A DNA stretch of 64,000 nt from Campylobacter fetus subsp. fetus. GTDB lineage: Bacteria > Campylobacterota > Campylobacteria > Campylobacterales > Campylobacteraceae. The notes beneath the pieces were generated by a model. That model worked only from the letters and a program-made list of their open reading frames with translations, ran no database searches and had not been told where the DNA came from. Positions 8,750 through 16,038 of this stretch are shown here, one piece after another. Location: contig NZ_LS483431.1 of NCBI RefSeq assembly GCF_900475935.1, positions 1,054,001 to 1,118,000 of the forward strand, written 5' to 3'. The translations under genes and the position numbers were made by a program. Positions within the stretch are counted from its first letter, which is position 1; every line of letters starts with the position of its first letter.

Positions 8750-8784
8750 GCTTTCTGGGGTATTAACTCCGGAAAGCTTTTTTT
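8750..8784 (+). terminator. Rho-independent terminator of hpf
   Basis: Stem GCTTTC-T-GGGG / CTCC-G-GAAAGC around a TATTAA loop, followed by TTTTTTT (8778-8784). It lies 8 nt after the hpf stop and also separates hpf from the convergent pepD gene. Confidence 0.85.
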
Positions 8785-8795
8785 AAATTTATATA

Positions 8796-10070
8796 TTAAT
8801 TTTGATATTTTCTTACTATATTTTTTACAACTCTACTTATCAAATCCACTGAATTTATCTCACAACACTCATTGATACTATGAGGCGAATAAATATTTGG
8901 ACCAATCGAACAAGCTTCTAAACCGCTCTGCTTTGATAGTAAAACTCCGCACTCAAGTCCTGCATGAACAGCTTCAAATTTAACATTTTTATTAAATTCT
9001 TGCATAGAAGATAATACTTCTTTAGCAAAATCAGTAACCTTAGGTGTCCAAGCCCTGCTCTCTTCGGCAAAACGCACATCAAATCCAGCCATTTTAGCTA
9101 AAACTTCTGTTTCGGATTTAATTCTTTCAAGCCCTAAATCGCTCATAGATCTTGCAAAAAATTCTATTTCTAACATATTTTTATCTTGCTTTATAATAGA
9201 CAAATTTATACTCTCATTGACGATTTTTAAACTCTCATCATAACTTCTTACTCCTTGAGCAAATGAATTTATAAAGCTCAAAATACAATCCGAATTTTTC
9301 AGCACAAGTGCATCTTTTTTACCTAGTTTTTTGACTTTTATTAGACTATTACCTTGCAAATTTAAATCATCGCAAATCACAGTAGCAACGGCTTTTACCG
9401 GTATAGAATTATTTCTTTCACCACCATTTATACTAACTATTTTTGCTTTGCTTTTAGCTAAAAAATCGGCTAAAAGTTTTATAGCGTTTGGTATATCTTT
9501 TACTATTTCTATACCGCTGTGACCGCCTTTTAATCCACTTATTTCTACTTCGTAAACATTATTTATTTCATTTTTTGTTTCTATTTTCGAACTAGCAAAA
9601 ATACCAACTCCGCTTGCGCATCCTATAAAAACACCGTCTTCATGCTCGCTATCTAAATTTAAAATCCGTCCGCTTACTAACTTAGTATTAAATCCGTTTG
9701 CGCCAAGAAGCCCTACTTCTTCATTGTTTGTAAATAAAACTTCAAGACTCTCGAATTCTCTCATCATATCCATAATTATAGCTACGCCGATTCCGTTATC
9801 TGCACCTAGAGTTGAATTTTTTGCTTTTAAAAAACCGTTTTCTTTTATGATCTCTATATTTGGAGCATCTCCTACGCAAACCATATCATAATGAGCCTGT
9901 AAACAGATATTTGGCTTACCTTTTATAGCATATATATTGCCAAACTCATCGCTATTTACGCTAAATCCGCTATCTTTTGAGAATTGCATTAGGTACTCTT
10001 TTAATTTATCTGTTTCAAAACTGCAATGCGGAATAGAGCAAATTTCATTAAAATAATCAAAAACTTTCAT
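8796..10070 (-). CDS. pepD: Aminoacyl-histidine dipeptidase (M20C), PepD
   Basis: A 424-residue cytosolic metallopeptidase of family M20C (PepD/carnosinase-type dipeptidase). Seen are AHYDMV (metal His and catalytic Asp), GADNGIGVA (bridging Asp), NNEEVGLLGA (catalytic Glu and metal Glu), LDSE, and the distal AGLECGVL metal region. It hydrolyses dipeptides such as Xaa-His and Cys-Gly and supports amino-acid nutrition. I start at the ATG at 10070 (MKVFDYFNEICSIPH), preceded by AAAGG; the longer frame to 10100 adds ten residues and runs into the intergenic region. It is divergent from the small lipoprotein gene. From memory a similar peptidase (Cj0980) neighbours these genes in C. jejuni. Confidence 0.88.
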   Translation of the reverse strand: MKVFDYFNEICSIPHCSFETDKLKEYLMQFSKDSGFSVNSDEFGNIYAIKGKPNICLQAHYDMVCVGDAPNIEIIKENGFLKAKNSTLGADNGIGVAIIMDMMREFESLEVLFTNNEEVGLLGANGFNTKLVSGRILNLDSEHEDGVFIGCASGVGIFASSKIETKNEINNVYEVEISGLKGGHSGIEIVKDIPNAIKLLADFLAKSKAKIVSINGGERNNSIPVKAVATVICDDLNLQGNSLIKVKKLGKKDALVLKNSDCILSFINSFAQGVRSYDESLKIVNESINLSIIKQDKNMLEIEFFARSMSDLGLERIKSETEVLAKMAGFDVRFAEESRAWTPKVTDFAKEVLSSMQEFNKNVKFEAVHAGLECGVLLSKQSGLEACSIGPNIYSPHSINECCEINSVDLISRVVKNIVRKYQN

Positions 10071-10133
10071 TTTATAATGCCTTTGCATATTTTTTAACAA
10101 AAATTATAGCATTTTAATGATAATATATCGGCT

Positions 10134-10316
10134 ATGAAACGTATCGTTAGTTTTGTTATTTTGGTTTTTTTGTTACAAGGTTGCCTTTGGATAAATGAAC
10201 GCGGTATCTCAAATAAATATTATAACGACTGCAAAGAGTACTATGACGGAGCCGGAATTTATCATAAAAAATGCGACGAAAATCTCTTGGATTGGTCAAA
10301 TGAATCTAATAAATAA
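10134..10316 (+). CDS. Small predicted lipoprotein
   Basis: A 60-residue protein with a lipoprotein signal: MKRIVSFVILVFLLQGC, lipobox LLQGC with the acylated Cys17. The mature part is only 44 residues and holds three further Cys residues apart from the lipidated one, near residues 33 to 48. It probably sits in a membrane facing the periplasm. Its last 17 nt overlap the start of cmoB in another frame, so the two are transcribed together. A short lipoprotein is, from memory, also found beside this neighbourhood in C. jejuni (Cj0978c). Function unknown. Confidence 0.7.
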   Translation: MKRIVSFVILVFLLQGCLWINERGISNKYYNDCKEYYDGAGIYHKKCDENLLDWSNESNK

Positions 10317-11148
10317 TGCAAACAAAAAGCTTTTTGAAAAAATAAATAATCTTAAAAATTATAGCTGTCAAGTTAAATTCAGTGATGCCATAGAGATAGA
10401 AATAAATGATTTCGATGATAACATAATAGATCTTGCAAAAGACCTTAAACCATGGAGAAAAGGTCCTTTTAAGCTAAATGCTACACTTATAGATAGCGAA
10501 TGGCAAAGCTTTATAAAATTTAATGGGCTCAAGCCTTTTTTAAATTTAAAAGATAAAATTGTAGCCGATGTAGGCTGCAATAACGGATATTATATGTTTA
10601 AAATGCTAGAACTTGAGCCAAAAAGCATAGTAGGATTCGATCCTAGCGTACTTAGCTTTTTGCAATTTAGTTTTATAAATCATTTTGTGAAATCAAATAT
10701 CAAATTTGAGCTTCTTGGAGTGCAAGATTTACCTAATTATAATATCAAATTTGATACGATACTCTGTCTTGGAGTTTTATATCATAGAAGTGATCCTATA
10801 AAAACGTTAAAAGAGTTAAAAAGTAGCCTAAATAAAGGCGGTGAAGTATTTATAGATACTATGTTTATACAAAGAGACGATGAGTTTGTCTTAAGTCCGA
10901 AAAGCACCTACTCAAAGATACCAAATATCTATTTTATACCTAGTATAAAAGCTCTTAGAAATTGGTGTGAGAGAGCTAAGTTTAAAACTTTTGATATACT
11001 CAGTATTAAAAATACGGATTTTAACGAGCAGAGAAAAACACAGTGGATATACGGGGAAAGTTTGGAAAATTTTCTAGATCCAAACGATCCTGAATTAACT
11101 ATAGAGGGTTATCCTGCTCCAAAACGTGTTTATGTAAGATTAAGTTAA
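10300..11148 (+). CDS. cmoB: tRNA U34 carboxymethyltransferase CmoB
   Basis: A 282-residue SAM-fold enzyme of the CmoB family. Signatures seen are LKPWRKGPFKLN, VADVGCNNGYYMF (cofactor loop), INHFV, and LCLGVLYHRSDP. It transfers a carboxymethyl group from carboxy-SAM to 5-hydroxyuridine at tRNA wobble position 34. Carboxy-SAM is made by CmoA, encoded elsewhere in this window (39680-40384). I choose the ATG at 10300 (MNLINNANKKLFEK), which aligns with family N-termini. The longer frame from 10195 lies inside the lipoprotein gene. The 17-nt overlap suggests translational coupling. Confidence 0.92.
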   Translation: MNLINNANKKLFEKINNLKNYSCQVKFSDAIEIEINDFDDNIIDLAKDLKPWRKGPFKLNATLIDSEWQSFIKFNGLKPFLNLKDKIVADVGCNNGYYMFKMLELEPKSIVGFDPSVLSFLQFSFINHFVKSNIKFELLGVQDLPNYNIKFDTILCLGVLYHRSDPIKTLKELKSSLNKGGEVFIDTMFIQRDDEFVLSPKSTYSKIPNIYFIPSIKALRNWCERAKFKTFDILSIKNTDFNEQRKTQWIYGESLENFLDPNDPELTIEGYPAPKRVYVRLS

Positions 11149-11159
11149 AAGGTAGTTTA

Positions 11160-11669
11160 ATGGCTGAAAATGTCTATAGTGATAGCATAAAAGATAGCGC
11201 AACGGTGATAGATGAAAGTCTATTTCAAAATTCTTTGAATATACCTCAGGCGATAAATACGATCTTCAACGGAAGTATAATAGACGCCAAGCAAAACTAC
11301 TCAAAAACAGTTCTAAAAACAAATAATGATATGATATATGACGATGAGGGGCTTATTCACAGCGGATTTATATTTAGCGCGGCAGACTGGTCTGCTCAAG
11401 TAGCAGTAAATCAGCCTTTTAGCGTAACAATAGGTTCTAAAGTAAGCTTTTTTGCTCCAGCTAAAGTAGGAGATATCATAGAGTTTGAAGCACATGCTTA
11501 TTTTGACGAATCCAAAAAACGAGAAATAAAAGTTATAGGAAAAATCAAAGAAATAAAGGTTTTCGAAGGAACTTTTCAAATAGTAGTTTTAGAAGATCAT
11601 ATATTTAAACTTCAGAAAAAAAACAAAGAAAAACAAAATGAGCAAGCAGCCTCAAAAGCTGCTAAATAG
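11160..11669 (+). CDS. Hotdog-fold protein, Cj0977-like
   Basis: A 169-residue protein with a single hotdog fold (about residues 45-140): LIHSGFIFSAADWSAQVAVNQPFSVTIGSKVSFFAPAKVGD-type arrangement followed by the last strands. It most resembles C. jejuni Cj0977, a hotdog protein reported as sigma-28 linked and needed for invasion, and which also follows cmoB (Cj0976). No catalytic acidic residue of acyl-CoA thioesterases is obvious in the usual helix, so ligand binding rather than catalysis is possible. The C-terminal 20 residues are Lys/Gln/Ala-rich and probably disordered. It starts 11 nt after cmoB and ends overlapping the convergent hydrolase gene by 8 nt. Confidence 0.78.
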   Translation: MAENVYSDSIKDSATVIDESLFQNSLNIPQAINTIFNGSIIDAKQNYSKTVLKTNNDMIYDDEGLIHSGFIFSAADWSAQVAVNQPFSVTIGSKVSFFAPAKVGDIIEFEAHAYFDESKKREIKVIGKIKEIKVFEGTFQIVVLEDHIFKLQKKNKEKQNEQAASKAAK

Positions 11670-12252
11670 CCTGCATCCAGCGTTTTAAATTTCGTCTTTC
11701 ACTCTCTAAGCTAGTTTGATCTCCATGTCCTGGATATAGCTTGAAGTCTTTGAAATTTAAAACCCTCTCAAGGCTTTTTCTCATTTCAACAGCATTTGAA
11801 AAAGGAAAATCATATCGTCCAATAGAGTTTTTAAATATAAAATCACCACTAAACATAACATCTCCTATCTCGATCATAGAACATCCGGGAGTATGTCCCG
11901 CAAAATGGTGAAATGTAAATTTAAAACTGCCTATTTCTATGATTTGATTATCTTCTACTAAAAAATCGGGTTTAAAGGTAGTTTGCAAATATGTAAACGG
12001 ATCTTGTTCACATAAAAAAGCGTCGTCTTTTGGTATATAAATAGGTATTTTAAATTTATCCCTTATCGCATTATCATCATAAATATGATCAAAATGTCCA
12101 TGCGTATTTAAAATAGCAAGCGGATTTTTGCAAACTTTACTCACCCATTCAAAAGCTCCATCGCCTGGATCGACTATAACCTCACCGGATTCATTTATTA
12201 AAATGTAACAATTTGTATCATAAATTCCAAAAGACTTTGATAAAATTTGCAT
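11662..12252 (-). CDS. Metallo-beta-lactamase-fold hydrolase (glyoxalase II-like)
   Basis: A 196-residue MBL-fold enzyme with the dinuclear metal motif THGHFDH (about residues 54-60), the later His in FAGHTPGCS, Asp in SGDFIF, and the last His in YPGHGDQT. It is close to the small YcbL/GloB-like hydrolases that act on thioesters such as S-lactoylglutathione analogues. I start at 12252 because AAAGGAGG is 7 nt upstream of that ATG; the frame to 12273 would place the start before the ribosome-binding site. It is divergent from nadE, as Cj0809c is from Cj0810 in C. jejuni (from memory). Substrate unknown. Confidence 0.85.
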   Translation of the reverse strand: MQILSKSFGIYDTNCYILINESGEVIVDPGDGAFEWVSKVCKNPLAILNTHGHFDHIYDDNAIRDKFKIPIYIPKDDAFLCEQDPFTYLQTTFKPDFLVEDNQIIEIGSFKFTFHHFAGHTPGCSMIEIGDVMFSGDFIFKNSIGRYDFPFSNAVEMRKSLERVLNFKDFKLYPGHGDQTSLESERRNLKRWMQAI

Positions 12253-12342
12253 TTTCCCCTCCTTTGCCCACAAGAGCGAATTAAAAGTTTTATTTTAACA
12301 TTTTTTCGTTATAATGCAACTAATTTCTTATAGGTAAATTTA

Positions 12343-13089
12343 ATGAAAGATTTTAAATTTTTAGAAAATAAATTATTATGCTTTTTAGATAAATATTTAA
12401 AACAATCCGGTGCTAGCGGATTTAGCATAGGAGTGAGCGGCGGACTTGACTCTGCCATAGTCGCCACGTTATGTTCAAAAGTAGCCAAAACTCACGCTCT
12501 TTTAATGCCTACAAATAGTTCAAATAATCTAAATTTAGAAGATGGTTTAATCCTATGTGAAAAGCTTGATTTAGAGTATGAAGTTATAAATATAGAACCG
12601 ATTGTACAAAGCTTTATATCTGTTTTAGATGTTACGGACAAACTAAGAAAAGCCAATATAATAGCAAGAGTTAGAATGATACTATTATACGACAACTCGG
12701 CTAAATTAGGCACATTAGTAGCAGGAACAAGCAATAAAAGCGAGAGACTACTGGGCTATGGAACTATATACGGAGATACGGCTTGCGCACTAAATCCTAT
12801 CGGAGATATTTATAAAAGTGACCTATTTTTGTTTGCAAAATACTTAGAAATAGATGAAAATATAATAAATAAAGCCCCAAGTGCAGATCTTTGGGAAGGT
12901 CAAAAAGACGAAGATGAGATCGGTTTTGCTTATTCTAGCGTTGATGCCGTGCTAAAAGAATTTGAAAAAAACGATCAAAGAGAGAATTTATACGCTATTT
13001 TTAACAAAAATTTAGTAGATAGCGTACTTGATAGAGTAGAAAAAAATAGCTTTAAGCTAAATCCGGTACCGATTGCAAATATCAGTTAA
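12343..13089 (+). CDS. nadE: NH3-dependent NAD+ synthetase
   Basis: A 248-residue N-type ATP pyrophosphatase. The PP-loop SGGLDSA (about 30-36) binds ATP, and GTSNKSERLLGYGT-type residues bind deamido-NAD. There is no N-terminal glutaminase domain, so it uses ammonia. It makes NAD+ from deamido-NAD in the cytoplasm as the last step of NAD biosynthesis. It is the first gene of a plus-strand run of closely spaced or overlapping genes continuing to kdsB. The order nadE-lpxK-(thrC)-kdsB is known in C. jejuni (Cj0810-Cj0813, from memory). Confidence 0.94.
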   Translation: MKDFKFLENKLLCFLDKYLKQSGASGFSIGVSGGLDSAIVATLCSKVAKTHALLMPTNSSNNLNLEDGLILCEKLDLEYEVINIEPIVQSFISVLDVTDKLRKANIIARVRMILLYDNSAKLGTLVAGTSNKSERLLGYGTIYGDTACALNPIGDIYKSDLFLFAKYLEIDENIINKAPSADLWEGQKDEDEIGFAYSSVDAVLKEFEKNDQRENLYAIFNKNLVDSVLDRVEKNSFKLNPVPIANIS

Positions 13090-13102
13090 ATAAAGGATAG
13101 AG

Positions 13103-14236
13103 ATGAGAGATATAGCATTTTTTAGACCATATATTACCGAAAGAGAACATGAACTAGTAAAAGAGAGTCTTGATAAAAACGCCGTTTATATGGTAACAAA
13201 TTTAGAAGATAACATAAAGAAGTATTTCGGGGTAAAACACGTTATAACTACAAATAACGGAACTGCGGCAAATCATTTAGCACTTTGTGCTATGGATCTT
13301 AAAAGAGGAGACAAGATAATTTGCTCAGTAAATGCTTTTCCTAGCATAGCTCAAGTCATCCGTCACTTTGATGCTGAGCCGATATTTGTAGATATAGACG
13401 AAGATGATTTTAACATAAGTCCGACCGAGCTAGAAAAGGTATTAAAAGAACAAAAACATAAAAAACTAAAAGCCGCATTCATAACTCACGTCGCAGGACA
13501 AAGTGCAGATATGGATACCATATATGCTTTAGCAAAAGAAAACGGTATAAAAATCATAGATGATGCTAGTCGCGCTATGGGTGCTACATATAAAGGAAAG
13601 CTTATAGGAAATTTAGACTCATATATGTCTTGTTTTCAGATAAATCCTCAAGTACAACATGCTATTGCATCAACTGGTATTATATTGACAAATGACGATG
13701 AGATGGCAAAACGCGCCAGGCTCATAAGAAATCACGCAATAGTAAATGATAGTTTTGATAAAGATGGAAATTTAGGATATGTTTATGATGTAGTAGATAT
13801 AGGACAAAAATATGATTTAAATTCTCTTTGCGCTGCTTTTAGTATAGCTCAGTTTGAAAAACTAGAGATATTTATAAGAAGACGAAAAGAAATAGCAGCA
13901 ATATATAATGAAGAGTTAAAAACATGCCCGCATATAACTACTCCTGTTATAAAAAGAGATCATATATATAATCAATACATAATAAAAGTAGATAAAAACA
14001 GAGATGGCTTCGCAAGAGAGTTAAAAGATGCAGGAATTCATACAGGTCTTCACTACATACCGCTTCATCTGCTAAGCTATTACAAAACAAAATACAATCT
14101 TAGGGTAAATGATTTCCCAAAAGCATTAAAGGTATATCAACAAGTGCTATCTTTACCTATCTATGCCGCTATGAGTAATGATGAAGTAAAATATGTTTGT
14201 GATATAATAAAATCAGTAGCAAAAACTCGTGTTTGA
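13103..14236 (+). CDS. DegT/DnrJ/EryC1-family protein lacking the PLP lysine
   Basis: A 377-residue fold-type I protein of the sugar aminotransferase family. NNGTAANHLAL (phosphate site), the DDAS pocket residues (153-156) and IRNHA are kept. Where family members have the Schiff-base lysine (in SFHxxK..GEGG), this protein reads CFQINPQVQHAIASTG (177-192), with Val184 at the aligned lysine position. The GEGG motif is also changed. It is therefore unlikely to be a normal aminotransferase. It could be a dehydratase-like relative, a PLP-independent enzyme, or a structural or regulatory paralogue. It sits between nadE and lpxK and overlaps lpxK by 8 nt. The frame is intact, which argues for selection to keep the protein. 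Confidence 0.75.
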   Translation: MRDIAFFRPYITEREHELVKESLDKNAVYMVTNLEDNIKKYFGVKHVITTNNGTAANHLALCAMDLKRGDKIICSVNAFPSIAQVIRHFDAEPIFVDIDEDDFNISPTELEKVLKEQKHKKLKAAFITHVAGQSADMDTIYALAKENGIKIIDDASRAMGATYKGKLIGNLDSYMSCFQINPQVQHAIASTGIILTNDDEMAKRARLIRNHAIVNDSFDKDGNLGYVYDVVDIGQKYDLNSLCAAFSIAQFEKLEIFIRRRKEIAAIYNEELKTCPHITTPVIKRDHIYNQYIIKVDKNRDGFARELKDAGIHTGLHYIPLHLLSYYKTKYNLRVNDFPKALKVYQQVLSLPIYAAMSNDEVKYVCDIIKSVAKTRV

Positions 14237-15173
14237 TAGAAAACTGCATAGTTGGATAAATAGATATTTTTATCGTCCAAGGTATCTTGAAACGCTAATT
14301 TCTATGGCTTTAAGCCCGTTGGCTTTGATATATTATATTTTAGTAGTTATTAAATTTAGACTCTCAAAACAGATCAAATTTGATATACCTATAATAAGTA
14401 TTGGAAATTTAATAGTCGGCGGCACAGGCAAAACTCCGCTTACAAAAGCTATTTTTAATGAATACAATACCAAATTTAAAACTTTTATCATATTAAGAGG
14501 ATATAAAAGAAGCAGCAAAGGTATGCTAAAAGTCTGCATAGATGGTGAAATATTATGCAGCGTAGATGAGAGCGGCGATGAAGCTATGGAGTATGCGTTA
14601 AGCCTTAAAAATGCAAATGTTATAGTAAGCGAAAATAGAAAATTAGCCATAGAAGAAGCGATAAAATACGGCGCAGAGCTTGTTTTGCTTGATGATGGAT
14701 TTGGAAAGTTTGATATTTTTAAATTTAATATTATTTTGAAACCTACTATAGAACCTATTTTTAAACTAGTTTTGCCTAGCGGCGCATATAGATATCCAAA
14801 AAGTTTTTATAAATTTGCAGATTTTATTCCGACAAAAGATGATATAATAAGCTCTAATTATATAATAAACAAAACAACGAATATGGTTTTAGTAACAGCT
14901 ATAGCAAATCCATTAAGGTTAAAAAAACTATTTGATAGCTGCTTAGGTATAGAGTTGTTTGAAGATCATCATAAATTTAAAAAATCAGAAATAGAAGATA
15001 TATTTAAAAAATGGAATGCAACAACTATTTTGGTGACCCAAAAGGATTATGTTAAAATACGAGATTTCGGCTTTAATGTTTCGATTTTAGAACTGCGTAC
15101 TGAAATTTCATCTCAATTCAAGCTAAAATTAGATAAGTTTATAGATAATTACAACCAGAATATGATAAAATAA
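14229..15173 (+). CDS. lpxK: Tetraacyldisaccharide 4'-kinase
   Basis: A 314-residue inner-membrane-associated kinase that phosphorylates the lipid A disaccharide at the 4' position. A hydrophobic N-terminal helix (about 20-42, LETLISMALSPLALIYYILV) is followed by the P-loop GNLIVGGTGKTPLTK (near 60-74), with DDGFGKFDI further on. It starts with GTG at 14229, overlapping the DegT-like gene by 8 nt. Together with kdsB downstream it places lipid A/Kdo synthesis in this operon. Confidence 0.93.
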   Translation: MFDRKLHSWINRYFYRPRYLETLISMALSPLALIYYILVVIKFRLSKQIKFDIPIISIGNLIVGGTGKTPLTKAIFNEYNTKFKTFIILRGYKRSSKGMLKVCIDGEILCSVDESGDEAMEYALSLKNANVIVSENRKLAIEEAIKYGAELVLLDDGFGKFDIFKFNIILKPTIEPIFKLVLPSGAYRYPKSFYKFADFIPTKDDIISSNYIINKTTNMVLVTAIANPLRLKKLFDSCLGIELFEDHHKFKKSEIEDIFKKWNATTILVTQKDYVKIRDFGFNVSILELRTEISSQFKLKLDKFIDNYNQNMIK

Positions 15174-15195
15174 TAAAATAAATTAAGGAAAAGTT

Positions 15196-16038
15196 GTGTT
15201 AAAAAGCATAAGAACAGCTGAGATAATATTAAGCGCCCTGCCTTATATTCAGAAATTTAGAGATGAAATTTTTGTCATAAAATACGGCGGCGCAGCTCAA
15301 ATAGATGAAAAATTGAAAAATAATTTTGCAAGAGATATTGTGCTTTTACAACTAGTAGGCATTAAAGCCGTCATTGTACATGGAGGCGGAAAAAAGATAA
15401 ATTCATTTTTAGAAAGACTAAATTTGAAAAGTGAATTTATAGACGGCTTAAGAGTCACGGATAAAGATGCTATGGAAGTAGTAGAAATGACCTTGAGCGG
15501 ACTTATAAATAAAGAAATAACAAGTCTTTTAAACAAACACGGCGCAAGGGCTATCGGCATAAGCGGCAAAGACGATAATATGTTAAAGGCAAAAAGCTTA
15601 GATGATGGAAAATACGGATTTGTAGGAGAGATAACAGACGTCAATGAAAATGTTATATTAACCATAATAAACGATGGACTCATACCAGTCATCGCCCCTA
15701 TAGCTATAGGAAGCGAGTATGAAACATATAACATAAACGCAGATCTTTGCGCAAGTGCTATTGCTAGCAAATTAAAAGCTAGAAAAGTTATATTTTTAAG
15801 TGATATCAAGGGGGTTTTAGACAAGGATGAAAAACTTATCAGCAAGTTAAACGAAACTTCTATAAATGAGTTGAAAAATAACGGAGCAATCAGCGGTGGA
15901 ATGATACCGAAGATAGACGCGTGTTTAGAATGTATAAAAAGCGGAGTTGGTGCAGCACACATAATAGATGGAAAAATTCCTCACTCTTTGCTGCTTGAAA
16001 TATTTACAGATGAAGGTATAGGGAGCGTTATAAAATGA
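15196..16038 (+). CDS. argB: Acetylglutamate kinase
   Basis: A 280-residue amino-acid kinase family enzyme: FVIKYGGAAQ near the N-terminus, VHGGGKKINSFLE (glutamate-site glycine loop) and ISGGMIPKID near the C-terminus. It phosphorylates N-acetyl-L-glutamate, the second step of arginine synthesis. The start is GTG at 15196 with AAGGAA upstream. The stop overlaps the ATG of the CutA-ThrC gene (ATGA). argB is not, from memory, at this place in C. jejuni, so it is a local difference in the operon. Confidence 0.93.
   Translation: MLKSIRTAEIILSALPYIQKFRDEIFVIKYGGAAQIDEKLKNNFARDIVLLQLVGIKAVIVHGGGKKINSFLERLNLKSEFIDGLRVTDKDAMEVVEMTLSGLINKEITSLLNKHGARAIGISGKDDNMLKAKSLDDGKYGFVGEITDVNENVILTIINDGLIPVIAPIAIGSEYETYNINADLCASAIASKLKARKVIFLSDIKGVLDKDEKLISKLNETSINELKNNGAISGGMIPKIDACLECIKSGVGAAHIIDGKIPHSLLLEIFTDEGIGSVIK

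Noticed and set aside
11645-11663. Stem AGCAGC/GCTGCT at the end of the hotdog gene
   Set aside because: Inside coding sequence for an Ala-rich tail, six pairs only, no T-run.
15297-15962. 221-codon minus-strand ORF inside argB
   Set aside because: Fully antisense to a certain argB gene, with a shadow-like composition and no signals.
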